DNA of 64,000 nt from Ectopseudomonas chengduensis (GCF_900102635.1 NZ_FMZQ01000001.1:62001-126000), one strand, 5' to 3'. Shown: positions 15,793 through 25,469, numbered from the stretch's first letter. Numbers and translations: made by a program. The notes: generated by a model from the sequence alone, not told the origin.

Positions 15793-17910
15793 ATGTTCGC
15801 CCAGGCCAACCAGACCCATTTCAGCCTCAGCATCGACGGTGTCGAACACGACCTGCAGGTGCTCGAGTTCAAAGGGCGCGAGGCGGTCAGCCAGCCTTAC
15901 GCCTTCGATGTGGAACTGATCAGCGAACGCCCCGACCTCGATCTGGAGAGCCTGCTGCATCAGCGCGCCTTTCTCGCCTTCGATCAGAACGGCGCCGGCA
16001 TCCACGGCCTGATCCACCGCATCGCCCAGGGCGAATCCGGCAAGCGCATGACGCGTTACCGCCTGACCCTGGTGCCGCAATTGGCCTACCTGGCACACCG
16101 AACCAATCAGCGCATCTTCCAGCACCTGACGGTGGAGAAGATCATCGGCCAGGTGCTCGAAGAGCACGGCATCCAGGCCGACGCTTACCAATTCCAACTC
16201 GGCTCGCTCTACCCCGAGCGCGAATACTGCGTGCAGTACGACGAGAGCGACCTGCACTTCGTCCAGCGCCTGTGCGAGGAAGAAGGCATCCACTACCACT
16301 TCCAGCACAGTAGCGAAGGCCATGTACTGACCTTCGGCGACGACCAGACCGTGTTCCCGCGTCTGGCACCGCTGGCCTACCAGCAGGACACCGGCCTGGT
16401 GGCCGATGACCCAGTGATCAAACACTTCGGCGTGCGCGTGGAAACCCGCACCAGCCAGGTCACCCGCCGCGACTACGACTTCGAGAAGCCGCGCCTGCAG
16501 CTGGAAGCCAAGGCCGACGGCGATGCCCAACCCAAGCTGGAAGACTACGACTACCCGGGCCGCTATACCGACCGCGAGCGCGGCACGCACCTGGCCAAGC
16601 GCGCCCTGGAGCGCCACCGCCACGACTTCGAATTGGCCCAGGGCGACGGCGACTCGCCGACCCTGGTCAGCGGCCACTTCCTCGACCTGACCGAGCACCC
16701 GCGCGAGGCATGGAACCAGCTCTGGCTGCTGACCGAAGTGCTGCACGAAGGCAAGCAGCCGCAGGTGCTGGAAGAGTCGGTACTTAATCTCCCCTCTCCC
16801 TCCGGGAGAGGGGCCGGGGGTGAGGGCGCTCCTGGCGACACCGACTTCCACCAAGGCTACCGCAACCGCTTCACCGCCACGCCCTGGGACGTGCCCTACC
16901 GTCCCCAGCTGGCCCACCCCAAGCCGCGCATACTCGGCAGCCAGAGCGCCGTGGTCACAGGCCCGGCTGGCGAGGAAATCCACTGCGACCAATATGGCCG
17001 GGTCAAGGTGCAATTCTTCTGGGATCGCGAAGGTCAGGCCGACGATAAAACCAGCTGCTGGCTGCGCGTCAGCTCCAGTTGGGCTGGCGATCGCTACGGC
17101 GCCATCACCATCCCGCGCATCGGCATGGAAGTGCTGGTCACCTTCCTCGAAGGCGACCCCGACCAGCCGCTGGTCACCGGTTGCCTGTACCACGCCGAAC
17201 ACGTCGTGCCCTACGACCTGCCGGCGAACAAGACCCGCAGCGTATTCAAGACCCTGAGCAGCCCTGGCGGTGGCGGCTACAACGAACTGCGCATCGAGGA
17301 TCGTAAGGGCGCCGAGCAGATCTATATCCACGCCCAGCGCGACTGGGACGAGAACATCGAGCACGACCAGAAGATCCGCGTCGGCAACGAGCGCCACGAC
17401 ACTGTCGAAGCCAACGCCTACAGCCACTTCAAGGCCGAAGAACACCGCACCACCCACGCCGACCGCAAGACCGAGATCAAGGCCAACGACCACCTCACCG
17501 TCGGCGACAGCCAGCACATCAAGCTGGGCAACGGCCAGTTCATCCAGGCCGGCCAGGAAATCCACCTTTCCAGCGGCCTCAAGGTCGTGCTCGAAGCCGG
17601 CAGCGAACTCACCCTCAAGGGCGGCGGCAGCTTCATCAAACTCGACGGTGGCGGCGTCACCCTGGTCGGGCCGGTGATCAAGATCAACTCCGGCGGTGCG
17701 CCGGGCAGTGGTTCGGGGGCGGCGCCAGTGTTGCCGGGGGCGGCGAAGCCGGCGGATGCGGATGTGCCGGGAGGACTGCTCAAACAGCGCCTGCGTGAAG
17801 AGCTGCCCATCGTCGAACTCTGCCAGAAGCCCAAGGGTGGCACCCCGATGCAATGCCCGCTATCCGACTGCCCCTGCCGTAAGGCCATGACTGCCGGAGC
17901 CAGCACATGA
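15793..17910 (+). CDS. vgrG: Type VI secretion spike protein VgrG
   Basis: This 705-aa protein is the T6SS spike. It has the phage gp27-like N-terminal domain (LQVLEFKGREAVSQPYAFDVELIS; RYCVQYDESDLHFVQRLCEEEGIHYHF-type segment), the gp5 OB-fold (GEEIHCDQYGRVKVQFFWDREG) and the beta-helix spike built of HxTVGDSQH-like repeats. The ATG at 15793 follows GAGGAA. About residue 331-347 carries an in-frame REP-derived insertion (see the repeat at 16791). A Gly/Ala/Pro-rich linker and a short Cys-rich tail (CPLSDCPCRK) end the chain; no separate effector domain is fused. The stop overlaps the next start (ATGA). Confidence 0.95.
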   Translation: MFAQANQTHFSLSIDGVEHDLQVLEFKGREAVSQPYAFDVELISERPDLDLESLLHQRAFLAFDQNGAGIHGLIHRIAQGESGKRMTRYRLTLVPQLAYLAHRTNQRIFQHLTVEKIIGQVLEEHGIQADAYQFQLGSLYPEREYCVQYDESDLHFVQRLCEEEGIHYHFQHSSEGHVLTFGDDQTVFPRLAPLAYQQDTGLVADDPVIKHFGVRVETRTSQVTRRDYDFEKPRLQLEAKADGDAQPKLEDYDYPGRYTDRERGTHLAKRALERHRHDFELAQGDGDSPTLVSGHFLDLTEHPREAWNQLWLLTEVLHEGKQPQVLEESVLNLPSPSGRGAGGEGAPGDTDFHQGYRNRFTATPWDVPYRPQLAHPKPRILGSQSAVVTGPAGEEIHCDQYGRVKVQFFWDREGQADDKTSCWLRVSSSWAGDRYGAITIPRIGMEVLVTFLEGDPDQPLVTGCLYHAEHVVPYDLPANKTRSVFKTLSSPGGGGYNELRIEDRKGAEQIYIHAQRDWDENIEHDQKIRVGNERHDTVEANAYSHFKAEEHRTTHADRKTEIKANDHLTVGDSQHIKLGNGQFIQAGQEIHLSSGLKVVLEAGSELTLKGGGSFIKLDGGGVTLVGPVIKINSGGAPGSGSGAAPVLPGAAKPADADVPGGLLKQRLREELPIVELCQKPKGGTPMQCPLSDCPCRKAMTAGAST
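16791..16832 (+). repeat. REP palindrome inserted in frame within vgrG
   Basis: CCCCTCTCCC and GGGAGAGGGG form a perfect 10-bp stem with a TCC loop, followed by GGGGGTGAGGG. In the VgrG frame it reads roughly LPSPSGRGAGGEG, a peptide well known as a translated repeat in many genomes and not part of the VgrG fold. It lies between the gp27-like part and the gp5 domain. Confidence 0.8.
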
Positions 17911-18707
17911 GCACGGGGCATTGGCTGCTGCTGGAACGCACGGAGCATTTGCTGCCCGAGCTGTATCGACTTGGCGAAAGCCCGGACCCGACACGCCTGT
18001 TCGACGGCACCGAACTGGCCGCCTGCGAGGAAGAAAGCCCCCTGCTGATCGATGCACAGGCCAATCCCTCGCTACTTGCCGCCATGCAGAACGAACCGCT
18101 CTCCTGGCCCGGCCTACTGCTGGAAACCACAGGAGCAACCGAAGGCCTGCTGGCCCACCTGCGTCACATCCTGTTCATCCGCTTCGATCAGGAGCGCCGC
18201 GGCGTACTGCGCTACTCCAGGCCACGCACCGCCAGTTACTTCTTTCCAGCCTGCGATGCCGAAACTCGCCCCCTATGGCTCGGCCCGATACAGCGTCTGA
18301 GCTGGTATGGCGGCACCTGGCACGAACGCGCCGACGGCCGCGAAGCCTGGCAGCAGATCGACAACCAACAAGCACAGACGTGGCGCCCAGGAACCACCAC
18401 ACATGAACTGCATCTGACCACCACGCAGGAACAAGCCCTGCAGCGCCAGCAAGGCGAGCACTTTCTTTACCAGTGGTGGGAACACCAGCGCGGCATCCGC
18501 TTCGAAACGGCCTGGGGCTACTTGAGCGCCGGCATGCAGGCCGGCTTCGTTTCTGCCGAGTCCCTGAGTGCCTATCTCGATCTGCGCCACGCCAACCCTG
18601 ACGCGACACTGCCAGATGCACTACCGCCAGGAACGGATCAGGAACGCCTCAAGACACTCGCTCGGCACCTGATCATGAATACGACAGACAAGGAAAGCAG
18701 CGTATGA
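17907..18707 (+). CDS. DUF4123 T6SS effector chaperone (Tap/TEC type)
   Basis: This 266-aa protein belongs to DUF4123, adaptors that load an effector onto its cognate VgrG. Features include a stretch like LLIDAQANPSLLAAM at the start of the fold, HLRHILFIRFDQERRGVLRYSRPRTASYFFPAC, and the LGPIQRLSWYGGTWH segment. Its start overlaps the vgrG stop by 4 bases and its stop overlaps the effector start by 4 bases, which couples VgrG, adaptor and effector translation. It acts in the cytosol and is not itself secreted. Confidence 0.88.
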   Translation: MSTGHWLLLERTEHLLPELYRLGESPDPTRLFDGTELAACEEESPLLIDAQANPSLLAAMQNEPLSWPGLLLETTGATEGLLAHLRHILFIRFDQERRGVLRYSRPRTASYFFPACDAETRPLWLGPIQRLSWYGGTWHERADGREAWQQIDNQQAQTWRPGTTTHELHLTTTQEQALQRQQGEHFLYQWWEHQRGIRFETAWGYLSAGMQAGFVSAESLSAYLDLRHANPDATLPDALPPGTDQERLKTLARHLIMNTTDKESSV

Positions 18708-21700
18708 GCAACAACGTATGCGCACTGAGCAAAGGCGCCGCCTGCGAGGCCGGCAAGCTCATCGTCCAGGTAGTGGGCAAGAACCACCCAAACACGCAGA
18801 AACTAGTAATCTGCGATGAAAAGAACGCGCCACTCATCAGCCTGACCCAGCAGGACAAACCTGAAATTCAGGCCAGCGACAGCTTCAGCAGCGTGCTGCA
18901 TGTGTGGGACTGGGAGAGCCAGTCAAAACGGAGTTTGTATCTGGAAATCGCTGCAAGCGAGGGCGGGCCGATCCGCCTACCGCTGCATGACGAACTGCGC
19001 ACAACACCTCGCCAGCCCGAGCATGACATTCAGTGGAACCAGATCGTGCCGGTGGTGCCCATGACTGCCTTGCCAGGCAGCAAGAGCCGATATGACCTCG
19101 GTACACCGGTAAGCCTGCGCAATGGTTACTTGTACCTGTTCTATCGTGACAAGCTCTGGCGCGAGTTGGAGGTGCGCAACAGCGAGAGTGGCGTCACCTA
19201 TCATGATGTACGGGTTGCCAGCTATCGCCAGGGCGCCGGCTTCAAATCCGGGCCGCGCAAAGCCGTGGGGGTCGGGCTGGAAGAAATCTGGCTGCCCTCG
19301 CAGTGGAACAACCGCAAGGAACTGAGCGTTCAACTCTGTTTCTCCGAAATCCAGTTGAGTGCAGCCCGCCTTACCTTTCTTGAGCGCGATACGGCAACCA
19401 GGCGCACCCGTATCAGCCAGAGACAATTGGATGTCTCCAAGGCCACCTTCGATAAACTCTTCACTGGCAAACCGGGCGGGCTGGAGATCATCGAAGCCTA
19501 CAAGCAGATAATGGACTCAGCGCAGCCTCTTAACGAGGCTCGCTTGGTGCGGATGAACCTTGACCTCTGGGCCTTTCCGCTGAGCATCGCCGCACCGCAG
19601 CGCGCCAGGCAGGCCGGCTATGAGTTGATGTTGGACAACCCCAGCCGCTACCTCTGCGACTTGAGTGGTCAGTACCCCGCCAAGAGCCTGAAGGCGGCCA
19701 ATGCCTTTCTCGATGCCTGCAAGGCCGGCAAGACCACGCCCGCAGAACCTGAAGTGGAAATGGGCGCCATCGAACAAGCCCTGCGCGAGAAGCTGGCGGC
19801 GCAGAAGCCCAGAAGCGAGCCAACGTTCGAGGCCAAAGAGCTGTGGCAAGCGCAGCCTGGCGCAACGGACATCTTTGCTGCGCTGCGCCCTAGACAGCTT
19901 TGCGCCATTCTGCTCGATGACAACCAGTTCCGCTTGCGCCATCTGACGGCCAAGATCGCCAGTCACAAGATGCTGCTGGAGCAATGCGCCGAGTACGCAC
20001 GCACCCATGGCCACTTCGCCAGCGCCATGCTCGTGCAGCAGACGATAGTGCCCAGGAGCGTATCCGGCGAAGTGAACAAGCTGCACGCCTCCATCAGCAA
20101 GATCACCCCGACCGGACTGCAGGATCTGAACCGATTCACCGCAGCCATCGAGCGCATGGAAGCCTGGCAAGCCATGGAAAGCAGCCAGCAATGCCTGGTG
20201 GATCTGTTGGAAAAAGGCGCGTGCCAGCAGACCATCGCCGATCACCTCAGCCTGGATCACTTCGAGTACGTCGCCGCCCTGCACTTTGCCGCCCAGGCAT
20301 TTTCCTCGCTGGCCACCACAGCCGCTGATCACGACCCATTGGCCAGCAATAGCCCGCAGCTCGTCGATGCTGTCAACGGACGGTCATGCTTGAGTCAGTC
20401 CGGTTCCGCCGGGCGCCGGTTCATCCTGCAGGTAGCCGAAAAAGTGCAACACCCCCTGCACCGCCTGTTCTGGCCCAAGTATGACTTGGCCAAACTGGAG
20501 CAGGCCTATGTCAAACCGGCGCAAGTCGAGGAAAACACCGGCGATGGCAGCTTCCGCGCCACGGTGCTGGCCGCACAGGAGAAACTACAGGCACCGAAGG
20601 AAGGGCAAACCACCATCGATGCGGCTCATCTTCAAGCCCTGCTCGATGCAGGCGGGCTGGCCAGCGCCGTGATCCTCGAAGGCAAAACCATTGCCAACGC
20701 CCTAGTCAGTATCTATGAACACCTGGACGGCCCAATCAGGGCGGCTAGCAAAGGTATCGATAAAGCGAAGACGGAGCGCGCCGCCGCCAACCAACAGCGC
20801 CAGCACGCGCAAAATCGACACGACAACGCCAGGCGCGGTCGCGAGCAAGCCACCGAGCAACGCCAGCAAGCCGAAAAAGCCCAGCAAGCAGCCGAAAGCC
20901 AACAGCGCAGCGCACAGGCCGAACTGGACAAACGTCGCCAAGCGCTGAGCGAGGCCCAAGGGCTGGAAAACGTTACGCGCGGCAAGCTCGCTGCCGAAGC
21001 CAGGCCCATGAATATCCGCCTGCACGGCATGAGTATCGAGCAACTGCGCAGCATGCTCATCGAACACTTCGGCGAACTGCGCCTGATGCGCCGTAGCGCA
21101 GCCAAGGCAGGCGGCTACTATATCTTCGCGCTGAGTGATCTGCCTTTGGATATCCAGCGCACGATCCGCGCTTATGGTGAAGTGTTGGACGGCCAAGGCA
21201 ACCTGTCAGCCAGCAGCAACGCGCGTACGGCCAACCGTCAGAACTTGCCCAGTGAAAGCGCCGATCATATGGTCGCGGCCATGCCGGAAAACCAGCAAAC
21301 TGCGCGACTGATTAAGGCCTTGAACCGCCACAAGAACGCCCGAATGATGGCCGAACAGGCCGAGAGCATTGCCAGCCAGATCAATGCCGAGCGCGCTGCA
21401 ATGGTACATGCGGCCACGCAACAGGTTGTCGCCTCCCGTAGCCAGCAAACTGCCCTGGACAGCCGCATGAAACAAGCCCAGGAACTGGCGCAGACGGCAC
21501 AGAAGGAAATGCAGCTAGCCGATCAGCGCATTCAGGAACTGGCCCGTACCGTCGAGGCCGGGCAGCGTAATCTGTACTTCCAGACGCTCAATAGCGGCGC
21601 GTTTTCGATGGCGGTGCTGTCGTTGGAGATGTGGAATTTGTTTGCGGAGTGGGAGGCGCAGGAAAGCACCAAACAAACAAAAGGTAGTGCCAGAGCTGGT

Positions 21701-22789
21701 TTTGGAACAATGAGCGCAATAGTTGATACCGCAATAGCATTTGAAATGCTGGCCTTCAAAATGAAGGATGCCAATCGGTTCTCAGTATATGTCCGCAAGA
21801 TCCGTTGGACTCTCAACCCTGAGAAACTACCAGGATTTCTGGGGCGGACACTGGGCGAAAAGGTCGTTACACAAATATCGGTTCGTTTGCTCGTCACCGC
21901 AGCAGCCAGCATTGTCATGGCGGTCGTCTGCATTATGGACGCCATCCATGCCTGGCAATGGGGGGATGATGCCGTTTGGGGCTTTGGTGCCATGGCCGCA
22001 GGCGCCATGCTCGGTGCTATCGCCCCCTTCTTCGGCGGCAGCAGCGCACTGTTCGGCCTAAGCCCCTTCAGCCTGGCCGCACTGGTGCTGATCGCGCTCG
22101 GCGCAGGCCTGGTGTTCTGGCTCAGCAGCACCCAACTGGAGGACTGGCTGGAATGCGGCCCCTTTGGCGCGGAGCCTCGCGATTACCTGACGGATGATAC
22201 GCAGGAAGCCTTCTATCGCCTGGTGGGCATCTTCGCCGGCATTCGCATCGCCATCGAGCCCAACCCCTACTTCAAGCCGGATGCCAAGCTGGACAGGAAT
22301 GAGGCTGCCGAGCTGCGCACGCTGTCCAGCGCCAATACCCGCATCCGCATCAGCAGCAATCTGCCTGGCCTGCTGGCGCAGATGGGTGATGTCAGCATTC
22401 ATCCTGAAACACGCCTGCGCAGCAGTGAAATACGCTATCGCGGCAACGGTGACCCGCTTCCCGCGACAGTCACCGTGCATAACCCCGACCCAGTGACTCA
22501 GCGCATACTGCCCGATGGCCGCGAGTTATATGTGCACACGCCACCAGCCAGACGCTGGACGGGTAATCTGCGTGACAGCAGCCTGCATCACCAATGGCAG
22601 GTACGCGCACAATTGCGCCTGGCACTGGATACCGGCGAAAAAGTCTGCCGCCCTGGCGCGCTCGTCTGGCTCTTCCCCGCCCCGCCGATCAGAAGCGGCA
22701 AGGCCGATCCTGCCAAGGCAACAGCCGCCAACTTCAACAAGACCAACGAACCCTTCTGGGCCGATGAGAAGACCCATGCCGAATCCTGA
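18704..22789 (+). CDS. Large VasX-like T6SS effector (putative pore former)
   Basis: This 1361-aa protein follows vgrG and its DUF4123 adaptor. The N-terminal part (about residues 1-330; CALSKGAACEAGKLIVQVVGKNHP, LRNGYLYLFYRDKLWREL) looks like the VasX N-terminal region that binds the spike. Two long Gln/Ala/Glu-rich coiled coils lie at about residues 685-770 and 875-965. Two or three hydrophobic segments at about 1060-1142 (LLVTAAASIVMAVVCIMDA; GAMAAGAMLGAIAPFF; LAALVLIALGAGLVFWL) resemble a colicin-like membrane-inserting domain. A roughly 220-residue soluble tail follows. Killing by membrane permeabilisation is inferred by analogy with V. cholerae VasX. DNA from about 21600 is lower in GC than the rest. 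Confidence 0.8.
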   Translation: MSNNVCALSKGAACEAGKLIVQVVGKNHPNTQKLVICDEKNAPLISLTQQDKPEIQASDSFSSVLHVWDWESQSKRSLYLEIAASEGGPIRLPLHDELRTTPRQPEHDIQWNQIVPVVPMTALPGSKSRYDLGTPVSLRNGYLYLFYRDKLWRELEVRNSESGVTYHDVRVASYRQGAGFKSGPRKAVGVGLEEIWLPSQWNNRKELSVQLCFSEIQLSAARLTFLERDTATRRTRISQRQLDVSKATFDKLFTGKPGGLEIIEAYKQIMDSAQPLNEARLVRMNLDLWAFPLSIAAPQRARQAGYELMLDNPSRYLCDLSGQYPAKSLKAANAFLDACKAGKTTPAEPEVEMGAIEQALREKLAAQKPRSEPTFEAKELWQAQPGATDIFAALRPRQLCAILLDDNQFRLRHLTAKIASHKMLLEQCAEYARTHGHFASAMLVQQTIVPRSVSGEVNKLHASISKITPTGLQDLNRFTAAIERMEAWQAMESSQQCLVDLLEKGACQQTIADHLSLDHFEYVAALHFAAQAFSSLATTAADHDPLASNSPQLVDAVNGRSCLSQSGSAGRRFILQVAEKVQHPLHRLFWPKYDLAKLEQAYVKPAQVEENTGDGSFRATVLAAQEKLQAPKEGQTTIDAAHLQALLDAGGLASAVILEGKTIANALVSIYEHLDGPIRAASKGIDKAKTERAAANQQRQHAQNRHDNARRGREQATEQRQQAEKAQQAAESQQRSAQAELDKRRQALSEAQGLENVTRGKLAAEARPMNIRLHGMSIEQLRSMLIEHFGELRLMRRSAAKAGGYYIFALSDLPLDIQRTIRAYGEVLDGQGNLSASSNARTANRQNLPSESADHMVAAMPENQQTARLIKALNRHKNARMMAEQAESIASQINAERAAMVHAATQQVVASRSQQTALDSRMKQAQELAQTAQKEMQLADQRIQELARTVEAGQRNLYFQTLNSGAFSMAVLSLEMWNLFAEWEAQESTKQTKGSARAGFGTMSAIVDTAIAFEMLAFKMKDANRFSVYVRKIRWTLNPEKLPGFLGRTLGEKVVTQISVRLLVTAAASIVMAVVCIMDAIHAWQWGDDAVWGFGAMAAGAMLGAIAPFFGGSSALFGLSPFSLAALVLIALGAGLVFWLSSTQLEDWLECGPFGAEPRDYLTDDTQEAFYRLVGIFAGIRIAIEPNPYFKPDAKLDRNEAAELRTLSSANTRIRISSNLPGLLAQMGDVSIHPETRLRSSEIRYRGNGDPLPATVTVHNPDPVTQRILPDGRELYVHTPPARRWTGNLRDSSLHHQWQVRAQLRLALDTGEKVCRPGALVWLFPAPPIRSGKADPAKATAANFNKTNEPFWADEKTHAES

Positions 22790-23843
22790 TTCGTTCTACA
22801 GCGCTGAGGCCTATCACCCGGAGCGCATACCCGACCAACCGCCGGCTGAGAAACAACCCTGGTTGCGCCGCTTCGGGAGCATGCGCCTGCCCTGGGGCAA
22901 TACTCAGGACATGTTTCCGTCCTGCGTACTGACCAATATCAAGCCAGCTTCCTTACGTCGTCAGGAAGAGATGGATAGGGTCAGAGATGAACAGAAAAGT
23001 CGCGATGAATATATACCTAAGCCATTCGAGCATATTGACCTTCATGATCGATTGGATAATGAAAAAATTCGTCACGCTCAATTTCCAGCAAGTTCCAAGT
23101 TTTGGATTTACTTAAAGGCCTTTGGAGAGTTTGGTTTTTTTTTCTTATCCCCAATTGCACTTCTTTCATTTGCATCAATCACTAGCTACTCTCAAGAAGG
23201 GTGGCAAATAGAGCTATTTAAAAATCTCTTAGACGCTTTTATTTTTGTAGCTCTACCTTCTCTATCCATGTGGGGAGTCGGCTCACTTGTTATCAATCAC
23301 TTCCCCAAACTCTGGATCAAAGCCTCCCGAGGCCCACTCTGGGAGTTCAACCGCCGCACCGGGCTGGTCACCGTCTTCGACTACAACAATAACGGCGAAT
23401 ACAAAAAGAACGGCACCATCGGCGAAAAGGTCGCGCCCTTCTACGAGTTCGATGCCTATATCACTGTCACGCCGGATCGCCAGGGGCTGCCCAACAACGT
23501 GTTGTGCATCGTCCATCGCTACCGTGACATCTGGATCAATATGGGCAACTTCGTTGGCGCCTGCAGCGGCACCGCCGTGCCCTGCGCCCTCTGGGACTAC
23601 CTGCAAAACTACATGGACATCAGCAAGCCTATGCCGGACACCCCAGAGCTGGAAGCCTTTCGCCACCTCGACCCCACCACCGCCGAGCACGACCGCCAAA
23701 CTGGCCGCGCACCGCGCTATTGGCGCGATATGGACGATGAAACCTTCAAGGCCAAAGAGCGCGAAATGAACGAACGCATCCCCCAGATCGACACCTTCAG
23801 CCGCCCCAACCTGATGGCTCGCCATGTGCGTTATGCCGGTTGA
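22776..23843 (+). CDS. DUF6708-type membrane protein, T6SS effector accessory or immunity
   Basis: This 355-aa protein has a soluble N-terminus, two hydrophobic segments (about residues 109-135, FWIYLKAFGEFGFFFLSPIALLSF region, and 148-175) and a C-terminal domain with WEFNRRTGLVTVFDYNNNG, typical of DUF6708. Its ATG lies inside the effector gene (14-base overlap), with GAGAAG 5 bases upstream. Being membrane-bound and directly behind a pore-former suggests immunity, but DUF6708 could also be a secreted partner. The central section (about 22960-23290) is strikingly AT-rich and holds a T9 run, unlike both flanks. Confidence 0.72.
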   Translation: MPNPDSFYSAEAYHPERIPDQPPAEKQPWLRRFGSMRLPWGNTQDMFPSCVLTNIKPASLRRQEEMDRVRDEQKSRDEYIPKPFEHIDLHDRLDNEKIRHAQFPASSKFWIYLKAFGEFGFFFLSPIALLSFASITSYSQEGWQIELFKNLLDAFIFVALPSLSMWGVGSLVINHFPKLWIKASRGPLWEFNRRTGLVTVFDYNNNGEYKKNGTIGEKVAPFYEFDAYITVTPDRQGLPNNVLCIVHRYRDIWINMGNFVGACSGTAVPCALWDYLQNYMDISKPMPDTPELEAFRHLDPTTAEHDRQTGRAPRYWRDMDDETFKAKEREMNERIPQIDTFSRPNLMARHVRYAG

Positions 23844-23887
23844 TTGCAGACAACCAACCTCCAACAACACACTCAAGGAAAGAACGC

Positions 23888-24172
23888 ATGAACAAGATGG
23901 ACTTCAAAATGCCACTGGGCGCTTTCATTCATCTGCTCGCGGTGATTTGGATCAGCATGGAACCCCGCTATGAAGGCCTGTTCGTCTGGATGCTGCCGTT
24001 TCTGGCGTTGAACCTACTCGGCATGCTGCTGGTCATGCTCGACAAGACCAAGCTGGGCGCCATCCTGTTCATCATCGGCTGCGTGCCATTCGTCCCCGTC
24101 GGCGTCATCGGTATTCTCGGCGCGAAGAAATCACTTCAGGCTCTGAGCGAACCTGCGCCGACTAACGCCTGA
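23888..24172 (+). CDS. Small three-segment membrane protein, putative T6SS immunity protein
   Basis: This 94-aa protein (MNKMDFKMPLGAFIHLLAVIW start) is mostly hydrophobic, with about three membrane segments near residues 8-25, 32-50 and 55-77. AAGGAAAG precedes the ATG. It is 44 bases after the DUF6708 gene and ends the island. Immunity proteins against pore-forming effectors are commonly small inner-membrane proteins, so this is a good immunity candidate; no family was recognised. Confidence 0.7.
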   Translation: MNKMDFKMPLGAFIHLLAVIWISMEPRYEGLFVWMLPFLALNLLGMLLVMLDKTKLGAILFIIGCVPFVPVGVIGILGAKKSLQALSEPAPTNA

Positions 24173-24227
24173 GACTGGTCCCTGAGCATTCCTCGCTGAA
24201 TTGCTCCCTGGTCAGGCCGCGCCGTTC

Positions 24228-25469
24228 TCAGCCTTGAGTACGGCGTGCGTGCATCAGCACGCCCCCCAACACCAGCATCCCCAACACCCCCGCCCCAACG
24301 AACAGCCCCTCATACCCCAACGCCTTGGCCAGCACCCCGCTGCTGGCCCCGACGAAGCCGGACAGCAGCAACTGCGCCGAGGCCTGCAGGGTGAAGTCAG
24401 CACCCTCATGTTCGGGGCGGCACATGCGCATCATCGCGGCGAACAGCGCGACGGTGGACATGCCGTCGGCCACTTGCTCGAACAAGGTCACGGCGTAGAC
24501 TAGGCCGACATTGGCGCCCTGCCCCACCAGCAAGGCCAGGGCGGCGATGCCGATGGCTTGCAAGGCGCCGAACAGGATCAGCGCGCGTAGCACACCGATA
24601 CGGGCGTAGAGCAGGCCGCCGAGCAGGGCGCCGCCGATGCCGGCCAGGCTGCTGATCAGGGTCAGTTGACCAAGCGCCCCGGTGCTCCAGCCCTGGTCCA
24701 CTAGCATCGGCTTGATCATGGGAGAGCCGAGCGAGTCACCGAGCTTGAAGGTCAGCACCACCGCCAACCACAGCAGCATGCCGGGCTGCGCCAGCAGGCC
24801 GCGATAGTGGTTCAGCAACAAGCGTGGGCCAAGGGCGGTTTCGGCCAGGGCGGGCTGGAAGGGCAAGAGGCGGCGCTCGGGGAACAGCCAGATCGGCACG
24901 GTCATCAGCAGAATCAGGCCAGCCAGCAGGCCAAGCGCCAGGCTCCAACCCAGCGGGTCGATCACCAGCAGCAGGCCACTGCCGCTGACGATCATGCCGA
25001 CCTTGTAGCCGCCGACCTGCAGGCTGTTGCCCAGACCACGCCAGCGCTCGGGCAACAGACGCACGGTGAGGCCATCGGTGGCGATGTCCTGGGTCGCTGC
25101 CAGCAAGTTGATCAGTAGCAGCAAGCCGAGCAACAACCACAGGCCGGAGCCGAACAGCGTCTGCGGGGCGAGCAGCGCCAGTGCCGCGACACAGACAATC
25201 ACGCCGCTTTGCAGCGGCAGGATCCAGCCACGGTGGTGGCCCAGGCGGGGCGAGGCCAGACGGTCGATCCAGGGCGCCCACAAGACTTTAAGTAGCCAGG
25301 GCAGCGCCAGCAGCTTGAGCAAGCCGATCAGCGCCAGGTCGACGTCATGCTGGCGCAGCAGCACCGGCAGCGAGTGGGCGATCAGCCCGGAAGGCAGGCC
25401 CTGCGCACAGTAAAGCGAGGCCAGCAGCACCAGCGTGGCGTTGGACGGGCGAGAGGCGGTGGGCGACAT
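24228..25469 (-). CDS. MFS permease (AmpG / RhtX-FptX-like)
   Basis: This roughly 413-aa protein has about 12 membrane segments. ASLYCAQGLPSGLIAHSLPVLLRQ at the start, WAPWIDRL and AATQDIATDGLTVRLLPERWRGLGNSLQVGGYKVGMI are like the AmpG/acetyl-CoA transporter branch of the major facilitator family, which also includes the RhtX/FptX siderophore importers. The ATG at 25469 is preferred over an upstream in-frame TTG, although no strong ribosome-binding site is seen. There is no siderophore gene nearby. Substrate unknown. Confidence 0.8.
   Translation of the reverse strand: MSPTASRPSNATLVLLASLYCAQGLPSGLIAHSLPVLLRQHDVDLALIGLLKLLALPWLLKVLWAPWIDRLASPRLGHHRGWILPLQSGVIVCVAALALLAPQTLFGSGLWLLLGLLLLINLLAATQDIATDGLTVRLLPERWRGLGNSLQVGGYKVGMIVSGSGLLLVIDPLGWSLALGLLAGLILLMTVPIWLFPERRLLPFQPALAETALGPRLLLNHYRGLLAQPGMLLWLAVVLTFKLGDSLGSPMIKPMLVDQGWSTGALGQLTLISSLAGIGGALLGGLLYARIGVLRALILFGALQAIGIAALALLVGQGANVGLVYAVTLFEQVADGMSTVALFAAMMRMCRPEHEGADFTLQASAQLLLSGFVGASSGVLAKALGYEGLFVGAGVLGMLVLGGVLMHARRTQG

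Noticed and set aside
15766-17853. 695-codon minus-strand frame opposite vgrG
   Set aside because: Shadow of vgrG: low-complexity Val/Ala/Asp/His-rich translation, no family features.
22515-22775. N-terminal extension of the DUF6708 protein back to 22515
   Set aside because: It lies in the effector gene and reads as out-of-frame coding sequence; the ATG at 22776 has a ribosome-binding site.
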